From Stachybotrys elegans (Eukaryota; Ascomycota; Sordariomycetes; Hypocreales; Stachybotryaceae), in the NCBI GenBank assembly GCA_020746835.1, contig JAGPNK010000035.1, positions 62,001 to 126,000 of the forward strand: a stretch of 64,000 bases of DNA, read 5' to 3'. Shown one piece after another: positions 10,744 to 22,724 of this stretch. How positions within the stretch are numbered: position 1 is the first letter of the stretch; each line of letters begins with the position of its first letter. The notes beneath the pieces are model-generated. The model was given only the letters and a program-made list of their open reading frames with translations, had not been told where the DNA came from and did no database searches. A program made the translations under genes and the position numbers.

Positions 10744-13700
10744 ATGAACAGAAAGCGAGGTCAGACTAGACCTAAGAGAAAGGCCTCTCCAAATAAGCCC
10801 CAACTGGCAAAGAGGCGAGCCAGCGAACGCCCCTCCAAAGAGGACAGCCCGGACGTCGACTTACCCGACCAGCAAGACAAGACCTCCAACCTTGCCGCTG
10901 ATCCTATGCTCTGTTCTGGCATGCCAGGGGGGCCTGAAGAGTGGAAGGATACCATTAAAAGGGTGGCCAGCAGTGTTGTGGCCATCAGATTCAGCCATCC
11001 CCAGTCCTTTGACGTGGAAACTGCTATAACGGGCGAGGCCACCTGTTTTGTGGTTGACGCTAAGCGCGGGTAAGCCCAGGCCGTTTAACAAAGTTTCATA
11101 CCTCTTGCTAATATTGTGTAGCTACGTTTTGACTAATCGACACGTTGTAGGCGCAGGACCCTTTTGGGGATACTGCGTCTTCGAAAACCATGAGGAAGTG
11201 CAATGCTACCCTCTCTATCGTGACCCTGTACACGACTTTGGAATTCTCCGCTACAATACTGAGGATCTCAAATACATGCAGGCCAATAGCCTAGACTTGC
11301 GTCCTGACCAAGCCACAGGTTAGTGAGCAGCTATATCATTTTGCCTTGGTAATAGGAGACTAATATATATATAGTGGGAATAGAGATTCGAATAGTTGGT
11401 AATGATGCCTGTGAGAAGCTCAGTATTCATCAGGGTATCATCAGCCGTCTTGACCGGAATGCCCCTGAGTATAGCAAGGGCTACAACGACTTCAATACGT
11501 GCTACTATCAGGCAAGTGCTGCCGCGACTGGAGGCAGTTCTGGTAGTCCCGTTATCGCCAAGGATGGCTCGGCCGTCGCACTCCAGGCCAGTGGTCGCAC
11601 TGATAAAGCATCCACTGACTTTTTCCTACCCCTGGACCGACCCCTGCGTGCTCTCCAGTGCATCCAGCAGGGCAAGCCAGTCACACGAGGAGACATCCAA
11701 TGCCAATTCCTCTTCAAGCCATTTGATGAGTGCAGGCGTCTTGGCCTGAGCCCCAAGTGGGAGGCTGCTATGCGCCAGGCCTTCCCATATGAAACCAACA
11801 TGCTTGTGGCTGAGATAGTGCTTCCCATGGGCCCATCAGACGGGAAGATCAAGGCAGGCGATGTACTCATCAAAGTAAATGGCGACCTTCTTACACAATT
11901 CATTCGCCTGGACGATATCATGGACAGGAGTGTGGGCATGACTGTCAAAATACTGCTGCAGCGTGGCGGCAAGGATGTTGAGGTCGACATCGAGGTGGGC
12001 GATCTACACAAAATCACGCCTGACCGTTTTGTTACGGTTGCTGGCGCAAACTTTCATGACCTTTCCTACCAACAAGCTCGCCGCTATGCGATTCCTGTAC
12101 AGGGTGTCTTTCTCTGTGGCTCGGCAGGCTCATTCCCGTTTAAGGGGGGTGACGATGGGTTGATAATCCAGACAATTGACCACAAAAATGTTCCCAATCT
12201 CAACACCTTTATCAAAGTGATGAAGGATATTCCGGACAAGGCAAGAGTCGTCATTACTTATTTGGATCCTTGTGATCTCAACAGTATTGAGACAGGCACA
12301 GTCTATTTAGACCGCCACTGGTCTGCCAAGATGATAATGGCCATCCGGAACGACAAGACTGGCCTGTGGGACTTCAATGACCTAGGTAGTCCCCTACCAC
12401 CTGCTATACCTCAGCGACAGAGCGCCTCCTTTATTGAGCTGGGCCACATACCTCATCCGAAGGTCGCGGAGCTAATTCGGAGCTTCGTCTATGTTACTTG
12501 CGTTATGCCCATCAAGCTTGATGGCTTTATTATGTCCCGCCGATCAGGCATGGGCTTGGTGATCGACGCAGAGAAAGGTCTGGTGCTTATCTCAAGAGCT
12601 ATCATACCTCACGATCTGTGTGACATCACTGTGAGCATTGCCGATACCATCCTTGTGGAAGGCAAGGTGGTGTTTCTGCACCCGCTGCAGAACTATGCGG
12701 TTATTCAATACGACTCGTCACTCGTCGATGCACCTATTAAGAGTGCCAGGCTTAGTGACAAGTATCTGCAGCAAGGAGCCAAGACATACTTCGTTGGGTA
12801 TAACAGGAGTAGACATCTTGTCCATGGCTCGACGAATGTGACGCAGGTTAGGGCCACTACGATCCCCTTCGACCCGGAGGCTCCTCGATATAGGCCAATC
12901 AATACTGAGGTCATTGAAATTGATAGCAACCTCGGAGGGAGCTGCAATAGCGGCATACTTGTTGCCTCCAATGGTACCGTCCAAGCACTGTGGTTGTCCC
13001 ACCCATGGAAGGAGGGCCTGGAGTGGTATCTCGGTATAGGCACGCCCTCGCTACTGCCTGTCATTGAGGCTATCCAAAAGGGGGTCACCCCGAAACTGCG
13101 GATTCTTCCGGTTGAGTTCCATGCCATTCCCATGTGCGATGCATCTGTTAGGAAGGTTTCCAATGATTGGACCAAGAAGGTCATGGAGACAAACAGATCC
13201 GACCCCAAGCTCTTCATGGTTATAAAATGTGCTTCTTGGGGTATTAACCAGCCAATACCTCTTTTGAAGGAGGGAGATATTATTCTAACCCTCAACGGAA
13301 GGACTTGCACTACCATCTCTGATCTTTACATTATGTACTCCGAAGACATTCTCAGAGCCCTTATTGTCCGGGACGGCAAGGAGATTGAGCTTGAGGTTCA
13401 GACAGTACCTACTGAAGACATTGAAACGGATCACGCTGTGTCATTCTGCGGTGCTTTATTCCACCGACCTCATCAGGCAGTTTTTCAGGAAACTAGAAAG
13501 CTGCACAGCGAGGTTTATATATCAAGCCGTACTCAGGGCTCACCGGCTTACCAGTATGGTGTTGAACCGACCAACTTCATCACCCACGTCAATGGCCAGT
13601 CGACCCCGGATCTCAAGTCCTTTATTGAGGAAATTCGAAAGATTCCCGATAATACATGCAAGTATATGCTTGCCATGGAAACCGTGCTATTGCTAACTGA

Positions 13701-13895
13701 ATAGTAGACTTCCGCCTCAACGCTGTCACGCTTAACTCGGCACCATGGGTAATCACCATGAAGAATAACGAGCATTATTTCCCGACTGTAGTATGGCTGA
13801 AGGATACCAACGAGCCATGTGGCTGGCGGCAAATACCGTACGGGGGAAATATGGTCTCTGAGGGCGAAGCTATTGACAGTTCCTTTCGTGGCTGA
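10744..13895 (+). CDS. nma111: HtrA-type nuclear serine protease, Nma111 family, 997 aa
   Basis: Four exons (10744-11069, 11122-11318, 11375-13657, 13708-13895) give 997 residues, close to the yeast Nma111 length. The order is a basic NLS-bearing N-terminus, a trypsin-like protease domain, a PDZ domain, then a second degenerate protease-PDZ half, as in this family. The first catalytic triad is intact: His116 in TNRHVVG, Asp147 in RDPVHDFG, and Ser in GGSSGSP (about residue 231). Family members are nuclear HtrA-like proteases linked to apoptosis and stress in yeast. Introns 1 and 2 are ordinary GT-AG. Intron 3 (13658-13707) fits only as GC-AG (t|GCAAGT...tag), giving NT-Y-FRLNAV and then WVITMKKNEHYFP, the conserved C-terminus. 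Whether this is the sole genomic copy or an accessory paralogue cannot be told here. Confidence 0.93.
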
Positions 13896-14592
13896 AGATG
13901 TTAACATGGGGTAGAAGAGCACATATTCTGTCAGTAGTAGCGCTTGATGCGGTAAGGCGTTTGCTATGGATATGAGCTACCGAATGGTGGTTCAATGGGT
14001 GGTAGATTTCCAGCCAACCCGCTCAAGTCCTCACCTGCGAGCTTCTCCCATTCACTGGGGTTTGGTAGGAAGGGGGTGATGATGGCGATGGAGGCGGCTT
14101 AGAGGACTTGGGTCTCTTGGGTGCGTCGTTCCCCTATGATGTATTGCTTAAAATAAGCTAGAATAACATTCAAGAATTTTTGTACCGACCATAGGTTTTG
14201 CAAGCAGGTCGCCTAATGTGATACGCTTCAGGTTAACCTGATTTACAATGATTACCAAAAATAGGTAGAATTCAAAGGTGCTTACACAAATCAATTTAAC
14301 TGCATAATTCCTTGGTATCAATCGAGAACATTGTTAAAGCTCCACCATTAAAGACAAGAGGTTTGGCTATACCCAACGGCTGAATCAATATGGTTCTAAT
14401 TCTTGATCTCTATACTGGCTGGCGGGGCTATCAATATAGGTTTCTTTATAATAGTCGAAGATATCATGAGATTTATAGGGGCAACTATCTAGACCGTTTT
14501 CAGTCAATGAAGTTTGCTAAGCGATGAGGTTACAACCATATGATCTGAAATTGATCACTATTAAAGCCAGTGGAAAATGCGCTTTGCAGAGC
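13896..14592. other. Intergenic between convergent genes
   Basis: No coding frame is supported. This is the shared 3' space of the protease gene (+) and the zinc-cluster gene (-). Confidence 0.5.
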
Positions 14593-15470
14593 TTAATTTT
14601 GATTCTGGTTATTATTCAATCTCGCAACCTCCTTTACTGACTGGTTTTTTCTGCATACAGCATTCCTGGGTCTCTTGGCCATGGACCGGAGCATCAAGCC
14701 TGGGCGATTGTTCGTACATTTTTCTCCAGCCTCGGAGCATGTTTCGCAGTTGTTTCTGTCGCCCTTGCATCCTTTCTATAGTAGGGGGTTAGCTGAAGTG
14801 GGCCTATATGTGAATATAGAACTATAAGAGGTTATTACCCTTCTTTTATGGCAACGGTCACAGATGCGATGCAAGATGGAGGCGTTAGTCTCACATGCGA
14901 GACTGGGAGTTGGTACTCGAAGCAAGGTACCATCAGTCGCCACATGAAGCATTAAAGGATGGATGGTATCTGTTGGATCGGGTGCCTGTGACAGTCAGCA
15001 CCGGAAATTCTCAATTTGAATTGTCGTCGACTCACTTTAAAAGGATATTGGGGTGATTCCAGTGTGGATTCCAGGCTCCCAAAATTCGCCAAATCACCTG
15101 TCGAATGGATTTCATTTTCCAAAAGACAGGTGTATTGTGGTGTATCATGCTGAGCAACATCCTCTATTGCTGCAGCGGCGGTATCAACTCCGAGACTAAT
15201 CTTTAAAAGTTTGGGGTCATGCAGAGCCATAGCGCTGTAACAAGAACCAAGCGGTGGTGAGCAAATTGTACAAGCGTCTGACAAATTCTGTTCACCATAA
15301 GTGAGCTGACTATGCGCACCAAACCAGAATTGGTGGCTTTGGCATTCAGCAGGGTTCGAAATTTGAATCTGACATTCAGGACTGGTGAAACTTGAAATTG
15401 TGTTACTGGCATTGCCTAGGTCTTGTTGGACCGAACCTGAGAGTGTATCAATGAAACTGGGGTGAGGCAT
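14593..15470 (-). CDS. Zn(II)2Cys6 zinc-cluster protein, 254 aa, cluster near the C-terminus
   Basis: Exons 15470-15036, 14985-14839 and 14775-14593, with introns of 50 and 63 bp, join in phase to 254 residues. The binuclear cluster spans the last junction: CDRCHKRRKGC, six residues, CETC, six residues, C, which fits C-x2-C-x6-C-x6-C-x2-C-x6-C. This DNA-binding fold is confined to fungi. Here it starts near residue 187, whereas most members carry it near the N-terminus and have a large middle homology region, absent here. The first 145 residues are Ser/Gln/Cys-rich without a known domain. A DNA-binding regulator is likely; the target is unknown. The start MPHPSFIDTL is the first ATG of the open frame. 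Confidence 0.8.
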
Positions 15471-16811
15471 GTTAAGGGCTGATGTATTTCAAAAGAGATA
15501 AACCTGAGGACAAGATAGATGAGATTTGACGTTGCTCTATCTCGGAGCAAGCACTCGGTTTAAATACGTCAAGTAAAGTGGCGCTGCGAAGAATATCCTG
15601 CTAATTTTGGAACCTCTCCAGCATAGCCTCGAAGATCAAGCAGTCTTTAGAGATTAGCAAGAGTGGACATGGTGGTCTGAATGTGGACATGTGTTGCAAT
15701 CATGCACATGGGGGTGGCTTGTTCATCTAGTCAAACTGGGCCAGGGGCTTGACTGAGGAGCTGGCCAGGTCGCTGTGCCACACGATAGGCCGAAAGATGT
15801 TGAGACACGTCAGCTGCCCCAGTGTTGGATTATCTATCCACCAAGGGGTACGCGATATATTCGGAGTGGTACCCGGGTCCTCCCCTGAAGCCATCAAGCT
15901 CCTCCTAGTGCTGGCGTCAGCCCAATTGAGGGGCTACAGTGCTTTCTCATTGCCATGTAGTAATCCTTGCACCCATGTATGACCAAGAATAGCCTCTAAT
16001 GATGATGTGGGGATTGTCTCATGACAGAACGCACGTTCCACTCAGCATATGACGCCCCTGATAGAAGTCCAAGCCAAAATCATTCTTGACCGTGGTAGCG
16101 CCCTGACCACCCTACATGTGATGAGCAATCACATAGGTTCAAAAGTTCCTCCACTCGGGTCCTCTTCAGCCGTCTGCTGGCTTCTCCTGGACCCGCGAAT
16201 GAAAAGAGTATGTAAGCGAAGGACCCGTGTGGGTTGTTGGAGTCTCCGCGTTCGCTGGCCTCAAATTTAGGATATCATGGGTCTTGAGCGATTCATCTAA
16301 GGAGGGTCCTGCTAGATCTTCCTTCCAGCCTCCAGAATGGTGTTATCTGCTTTCGTCCGAGCCCCCTTACGCCCACGACACTCCCCAAAGGTACAATCCT
16401 GCCCGTCATGATGGAAGCTGGGCTATTTTAAGCAGATGCAACGACTAGATGATCAGGAGCTGGCACACAAGAACCAGATATTGTTTCCAAGCGAGCTTTT
16501 AGTTCACTGGGAGTAGGCCTTGCCGAGGTATAAGAAGTGAACAAGACTTAGGCGGGGCTCACAGACAATCAAATGGATACTTTGTCCATGGAAGCCAGAA
16601 GAAAGATGACAGGGTGAAGGGGTAATGAAAGTTACCAGCCATCAGGAGTTCAACATACAAGCACACAACCAAAGCTACTGGTGGCAGATTCCTCTAAGTA
16701 CGGCGACAGGACTATATTCGAGCCTAACGAGTGAATTCTAGGCCAGGGCGAGTTGTATTCATAGAGCTAGCATACTTGTTTCACTGAAGAATAGTATAAG
16801 CCATGGCTATG
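15471..16811. other. Intergenic with one repeat trace
   Basis: No supported gene. Positions 16341-16384 (ttatctgctttcgtccgag followed by cccccttacgccc) match the edge of the repeat found at 22026-22070 and 37930-37984. Confidence 0.45.
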
Positions 16812-17492
16812 TCATCGTCTTATCCTCGAAGGAGAATCTCCCGTCTTAACCTCTGCCATTGACCTCGCGGCTAACTGTCGCAAAAATGCGGGCGAACCAT
16901 CCTCGCACGTACCGTAGAAAGACAGAGAAAACAGTTCAGGATCCAGGGGTTTGCGTTTCTTTGTCTCTGGGGACTCTTCTCCAACCCTATGTCGCTTCCT
17001 GGAATTTCTCAGTGTCGGAGAATCCTCTCGCAGATGAAGCTTGCGTCCTAGGAGGGAGTATTCAAGTAGACCGAGACTTCGTAAAGGCGGCAGGGATTGT
17101 TGGAATTTGGAGTAGAGAAATGCAAGTGTCCCAGAGAATGACGCTAGCGGGGAGGCAGGTGGGATGCATTTTAGCTGTTTGCAAAGTTGAATGCACCACC
17201 ATATTCCCTTTTCGGTATCGGAGCCATTTTTAAGCTCCTGTGGAAGGCGAAAGTTGGGGAGGCGAAGCAATATGCGACCGAGATCCAAATTTTTGGGCAA
17301 GTCTGTTAAGTCGACTCGTATGAAGCCTTCAATTCGACTTTCATGAGGTTGGAGCAAGAGCTCGAGATGTTCAAGACCCCTTGTTGAAATCCTTATTGAC
17401 CTAGGTATTTGACACCATTGTGAGCGGAGGGAGCGGCGAGAGGAATCAGGAATAAGATGGATCCGAACAAAGTATAGAGGGGGATAGCCCAT
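16812..17492 (-). CDS. Unknown basic protein with nuclear localisation signal, 226 aa
   Basis: A 226-codon uninterrupted frame beginning MGYPPLYFVRIHLIPDSS. Its C-terminal third has a bipartite-like basic signal (RKRHRVGEESPETKKRK) and ends in an Arg/Ser-rich tail (SPSRIRR). No domain is recognised. A possible intron (gtgcatt...ccgctag, in the middle) was tested; splicing it leads soon to a stop, so the unspliced reading is kept. It lies alone between repeat-bearing spacers. The function is unknown; nuclear location is inferred from the signal only. Confidence 0.4.
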   Translation of the reverse strand: MGYPPLYFVRIHLIPDSSRRSLRSQWCQIPRSIRISTRGLEHLELLLQPHESRIEGFIRVDLTDLPKNLDLGRILLRLPNFRLPQELKNGSDTEKGIWWCIQLCKQLKCIPPASPLASFSGTLAFLYSKFQQSLPPLRSLGLLEYSLLGRKLHLREDSPTLRNSRKRHRVGEESPETKKRKPLDPELFSLSFYGTCEDGSPAFLRQLAARSMAEVKTGDSPSRIRR

Positions 17493-18639
17493 GGCGAAAG
17501 GAGAAGAATTGATGATGCAGAGTTGCAGTGCCAGTTACAGACTTCCCCTTGAGGTATTAATACACAGTGGTTGCTTACACGGCATGGCCGCAGTTTTATT
17601 TCTCCCCCACTTGGGATGATTGGAGCCTCGTGTGGAAAAGGAAGTTGGCCGGGGGAGGGGTGTGCAAACTTGATTTCAGGAGCGCACTAGATTCACATGC
17701 CCTGAGAAATGCATGAGAGGATTCCACGAAGCGGGCCTACGTATACCTACAACAAGCAAAGATGAACTAGACATACTATGAAGCCTTGAGGTTAGGTAAC
17801 AGAACAGAATAATTGTAAGCCTGATGTATACATTTTTAAGCTCTCTTAAGTGCTAGCACCATTGATTGGTATGCTATGGGGAGAAATATGACCTACAAAA
17901 CCTTTATGTAAATGGCCTGATCCAACCGGTCGGTTACAATGCAATGATACCTGCCTCGTGATGTACATCGGCCAGCAGCCTCGCCAACGGTGGCCGAACT
18001 TCAAACCCCATGGACTCTGCATCACTGTCCACAGACCCCGCGGGCTAATTGCGATGAGTCATTAAGGGCCGCCTGCATTTCCGGATAGAGCCCTTAGACG
18101 ATGGCGGAGCAACTTACGTCTGCCTGATCTGAGCTCTCGCCACAGCATTCATATACTCTGCGTCGGTGGAGTTTGATCAAGTCTGATGCTCGGTGATAGC
18201 CGCGTGAGGAAGAATTTGCAATACCCTAGCCGCCCCGCCTCCGTTGGCCTTCATTACTATGCCATATACGTGGTAGGCTGAATAAATAATGGGATGTGAG
18301 TGGGCCAGATGCGAGCTCTCGGCGTGTTGGCTTTCAGCTTGCTAGTCCTTCCATTTACGCCTTGTGATTTCAAACGGTCTCCAGTCATAAGGAGGGCTTT
18401 CCGAGACGAGGTTTCTAAAAGGGACATTAGTGGTCGCGCTAAAGTCGGCCTGGAGGCTCTAGAGTTTTAGAAGTCTTGCTCATGTTCACCTGCTCAAACA
18501 GAGACCTCCCAAGTCATACATTGCCTCGTTCACTAATGTAAGAATGGCTCTCAAAGAAGCCGAGCATTATACAGCTTTAATGCCTCCTAATTCAACTCAG
18601 CTAGGGCGATGGCATCACCAAGGACCTGGCGTCATGAAC
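17493..18639. other. Intergenic, no supported gene
   Basis: No long frame and no recognised element before the dispersed repeat that begins near 18640. Confidence 0.5.
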
Positions 18640-18960
18640 ACGTCAGCAGTATGGAGCTTGGGAGGAGTATGAGCTGAAAAGGGGGTCTGGCAGGATTCAC
18701 CCCTAGACCCTGCATGTCATCGCGCTGCGAGATTTGCTCTGGTGATGGATGGCTCGGAAGCTGGCCGATGTAGATGAGCTTCAATCAGCCACGCTCTGTT
18801 CATGCCTCTACAGGCTCTCTCCGTCACGATGTAGCATAATTTGATGTTCTTATGTTGAGGGTCAATTGATGCGGGATTTCCCGATCTTGTGCCCAATGGC
18901 ATAGAGATAGGTAACTTCGAGGAGGCCAATCTGACAAAGACGATATCGCTCAATAGATAA
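18640..18960 (+). repeat. Composite dispersed repeat
   Basis: The left part (18640-18740; gagctgaaaagggggtctggcaggat...catgtcat) matches 22075-22145 and the reverse complement of 37860-37945. The right part (18868-18960; atgcgggatttcccgatc...gaggagg) matches the 'MWDFL' repeat at 8785. The two families are adjacent here, so they may be parts of one longer element. This copy has TAG stops in the MWDFL frame. Confidence 0.55.
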
Positions 18961-19130
18961 CAGCTGGCAGGAAAGCCAGGTTGAGAAAAGCCCGAGGAGT
19001 GCGGCTGGTCATGGCGATGGGAAGCTTTCGCGATAATTCTGTACTATAAGAGAAAGGTTCGGCTATGGAAAGGTTCGGCTAGGGCTACGTAACATGAAAT
19101 TCGTGTAACCGTTCGATCGATCTCCGGCCT

Positions 19131-20094
19131 TCAATCCTCCTGTCGGCCCGTAGCAGGGCGAACCACCAGCTCCTCTGCGTCCACAGCATTCACTGCTACG
19201 ACCGAGCCAAACTCCCTCCACTGTTTGATGTATTGTTTGATGCGTTGTTTGATAACACTCAAAGGTTGGTATACAATACCCCATATCTCTATACAGGCAT
19301 CGTGTAAGCTATGTGTTATTGAAACAACCTGTCCAGTCAGCATGGCTCTAGAGGACAATGGAATGACCTACAGATGATATGGCAAGCCGAGGGGTAGGGT
19401 GTTTATTCCAGGCATTGGCTTGCATCCAGATCAAGATATAGATGAATGCCAAAATGACCCCTACTGTCGTGAATAGCTGGATCGCGAAATGGCCAACCGT
19501 TCTCCACCCTGGTCGAGTCTTGCCATTCTGTATCACGCTGCCACCTTTGGTCTCCCATAGGAATTCAACCCATTGAAGAAGCATGCAAGCACGAAACAGG
19601 CAAGCCCCCGTAGCCAGTAGAATGCTCCCCGTAGCCTCGTACTCAACTCCTAGGCACATTCCTGGGATGATAAAAGAGCAGGAAAGTATCAGTGCAGACG
19701 ATAGCGCGAATGGGTGGAAGGCCAGTTGAAACCCGGCACCAGCCATCCAACAGCACTTCATCTGTCAGCAAGTATCAACACTGTGATTGGGGCTTCTTAC
19801 TTGACCTATCATGCTAAGAAGCGCAAGAGGTATAAGTATAAACCATGTCTCGAGGCCTGCTGCAGCAATGACCGTGTATACAATCCCCGCCAGGAAAGAG
19901 GCGATTGCATGAACTAGGACAACGAGTCTGAAGCATTTCGGATGCCTTATTCTCAGTACCTGTTTGGGGCCGGGAGGTACAGGGCGTTGTCGGTATAGTA
20001 AAAAGATAGGAATGAAACGCAACACAGAGGCTATTGCGCTTACCCCAGAGGAAGTCAGTATAAGGATACGGAAAGTGTTTTCAATATCCATCAT
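19131..20094 (-). CDS. Multi-pass membrane protein of unknown family, 293 aa
   Basis: Exons 20094-19801, 19761-19372 and 19328-19131 join in phase 0 at both introns (39 and 43 bp; the first is short). The product has about six hydrophobic spans: after the start (ILILTSSGVSAIASVL), LVVLVHAIASFLAGIVY, WFILIPLALLSMI, SALILSCSFIIPGMCLG, SILLATGACLFRACML and a last long span near residue 220. The tail is soluble and charged. A rhodopsin-like or fungal integral membrane protein is possible, but no signature was recognised. The third exon is the least certain part; without it the protein would end after SSVGHSIVL. Confidence 0.6.
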
Positions 20095-20868
20095 AAATTG
20101 GAATGAAAGGACAATGTTTGATTCTTCGGCTCCTGGGTGGTGCCCGTGGGCTTAAGTATTGTCAGGCTCCGGCCCATAGCCAGTAGGAAACCCCTTATTA
20201 GTGTTCCAGCTTGTGGAGATGCGGGTACAGCTTAAATGCCTTAACCAAGCTCAATAAAATTGACGAGAAGATCCAAGTGCCCCCTTCTAACGCAATGCTT
20301 TCCTATCGTGGAAGGGGTGGGCACATCATTCGGGGCTGAAGGGAAGTGCCCGTGACGTGTATCCGGCAGGGGAAGCCCGGAGGCTCCACCACTGCCTCGA
20401 TCAAGACGGAGTACCTCGCCATTGCTCTGCTGCCTGCCCTAGGGGAAGCATGATGAGGCTAGGGAACAGGGCCCTCCAGGCCGTTCAAATCACGCTGTCC
20501 CTGTCCCTAATCCTGCAGCTCGAGCCAACTTATCCGGGCTCTCGCTAGCAGGTCTGCTGCTAGTTCTCTTTAAGTATAACCTTCACTCCCCTTTATCTTT
20601 CATTTCATTTCATTTCCTATTTCATGGCACGTCAGGGAATCCCCAAAGGTGAGTTACGGCCCTTGAACACCTGGCACGCTTCTCAAAAAGGGCATAGTTA
20701 GCAATAAATTCAACCAGGTTAACTACCAAGTAATATATATAGATAAGAATTAAGACTGCTTGTATATTATTTCTGTCTTTTTCAATATCTATTACAATCA
20801 GAACATTGAGATAATTTCCAAATGCAGGAACCGAAGTAGTGCCCATGAGGCATATCTTGTAGAAAGCT

Positions 20869-21537
20869 TTAGTGTGTCCCAAGAGAGTTGCCAGCTTTCT
20901 TTCGTCGTTTGTGGACCACCTCGTGCTGTCCAAAGTTCAGGCTACTTCGTCTCTTTGTTCTAACGGGCTCAATACCAGCACAACCCATCGGCGACGGGAA
21001 TACCGGTGCTGGATTCGTCGCCATACTGCTCGGTGTAGCAGGAGGTTTATAGGGACGAAGTCTTGCAGTGAACTCGGCCACTCCCGGAAGTAAACAAGCA
21101 TTCCAAGGCTGTGATTGCCTCTGTGTAGGTGGTCCAGTGATCATTGGTGCCCCAAAGAGAGGAGGTAGTAAGGCATCATGCCGATTGACCATACGACCTG
21201 CACCTGGGGCAACAGTCACTCCAACTCTACGAGCCATGCCCGATTGTCCGAGCTGCCAGTGCATAGCTTCAGCTACTCTCCAGGGAACCGAGAGCTCACT
21301 AGCAACCTTAGCCCACATCTCTGCTTTAAATCTAAATTCCTATTAGTATAACAGAGAGGCCAAGGGAGAGAAGGTGTTATACCTTTCATATAATGCAGCA
21401 AGCCTATTCATGCGTTCTTCATCCCAGTTGCTTCCTTGCTCAAGGTCGCTATAATGTAAACGACAGCTAACAATATTGTGTCCAGGTTGTTGTTTTAAGG
21501 TATCCTCCTCCTTCATAGGTGCCAAAGGTCTAGCCAT
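20869..21537 (-). CDS. Fungal Myb-like DNA-binding domain protein, 205 aa
   Basis: Two exons (21537-21383 and 21331-20869) with a 51-bp intron join as LAALYER-FKAEMWAKV. The result is the Myb/SANT-type pattern of filamentous fungi: SCRLHYSDL, then WDEERMNRLAALYERFKAEM and WAKVASELSVPWRVAEAMHW, ending QLGQSGMARR. The helix-turn-helix tryptophans are present. The rest is Pro-rich, with basic signals RTKRRSS and HKRRKKAG near the C-terminus that fit nuclear import. The usual N-terminal Myb tryptophan region (RPWTPxED-like) appears as RPLAPMKEED, so the first repeat is weakened. A sequence-specific DNA-binding regulator is probable; targets are unknown. Confidence 0.8.
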
Positions 21538-22025
21538 TGCTGTATGTCATGAGGCCGGCCCTCGAGGGGCTTGTAAGGCTAGACTGGGAAGAAAAGTAGG
21601 TTGGGGTTTACGATAGTGTTGACCAGGGGACTCCTTTGAGTCGGGTTGCCCGAGGAGCGCAGCTATCTCCATATTTGCTGGTGTTCCTATGCATAATAGC
21701 CAGCACAATCGCCAGAGGCTTTCTAGGAGACTAAGGATTCTTATATGTGCGGGCGAAACTGTGGAGCTGGCGAGGGATGTATAGGCTGAGTCAGGCTGGA
21801 GTGGACGGAGTTCTGGTTCTAGTAGAAGATAGCTTGTGATGGCCCAGGGAGGGGATTGGAAAGAGGACGCATCCCAAGCAGGGATAGGCTGCCTCCAAGG
21901 CAATGCCAGTAACCTTATTGGCATAACCAGGACTGCGGGGGACGCCTAATCCCTTACTCTACCATTACCCTTACGAAAGGTAGCCCTACTTCCATCATAG
22001 CCGGGGGGATGTGCCGGTCTAGTGC
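21538..22025. other. Intergenic upstream of the Myb-like gene
   Basis: A 125-codon frame on the - strand (21547-21924) shows no recognisable motif and ends 9 bp before the Myb-like start; I do not support it as a gene. Confidence 0.4.
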
Positions 22026-22150
22026 CATGGCCACGTCAGCACAAGGGGGCTCGAGCAAGAGCGGATAACATCATGAGAGTGCTGGGAGCTGAAAGGAGGA
22101 TCTGGAAGGATCCACACCGAGCCTTCCCTGTTATCATGACTCTGTTCCGA
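22026..22150 (+). repeat. Dispersed repeat, copy with ACGTGGCC box
   Basis: It starts with the inverted box CATGGCCACGTCAGCA (22026-22041) and continues agcggataacatcatgagag, then gagctgaaaggaggatctgg and atcatgactctgttccgag. The reverse complement of 37850-37984 matches in the same order, and part matches 18640-18740. One frame reads ADNIMRVLGAERR, comparable with ADDIRQELERE in the 38-kb copy. Confidence 0.65.
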
Positions 22151-22558
22151 GATTAATCAATCGTCGGGACGCATTGCGCCCTAGGGCTGAGGCTAATGAA
22201 TACAAATGGATTCCGACAGAGCACGCCAATCCTTCGATCTGCATACTCTTTTTGTTCACAGAGAAGCCAGCAAAACTAGTCGCTTCACATCCAAGTACGT
22301 ATTCTTCGAATGAATGATGGGAGAATGGGCCCAGCTCGCATCCCATTAGCATCTGAGGTGTGTATATCCACTTGGTCCCCTGACAACCAAGAACAACTGT
22401 ATCAAAAGTGCCCTATATTTGAAAATTACTCCTGAGTTCCGTTGGCGCCTGCAGGAAATGAAAAACCCAGCTCCCCTTTTGTACAAGAGTCGCAGAACGG
22501 GCCGTCTCGACCCCTCGATGCAGAGTTGATAAGGCACAGTAACCCTGTCGATCCACTT

Positions 22559-22670
22559 CCCCCCCCCCCTTCCCTTATCCCCTTTCTTCTCTTTCCCTTT
22601 CTTCTCTTTCCCTTTCTTCTCTTTCCCTTTCTTCTCTTTCCCTTTCTTTTCTTTCCTTTTCTTTTCTTAC
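22559..22670 (+). repeat. Polypyrimidine tract with 15-bp units
   Basis: C11 (22559-22569) is followed by about six copies of a 15-bp CT-only unit (ttctctttccctttc) up to about 22665. It lies 60 bp upstream of the methyltransferase start. CT-rich tracts are common in promoters of filamentous fungi. Confidence 0.75.
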
Positions 22671-22724
22671 CCACTTCAGTACTTTCTAATTCCTCTCTTT
22701 TCCTTTTCTCCCTTTCTTTTCGCT

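Noticed and set aside
11508..13316. Antisense and shifted frames of 94-203 codons across the Nma111-type gene
   Set aside because: Shadows of a well-supported conserved gene; no splice or motif support.
20622..20933. 103-codon minus-strand frame at the end of the Myb-like gene
   Set aside because: It overlaps the end of the Myb-like protein in another frame and continues into AT-rich DNA; probably chance.
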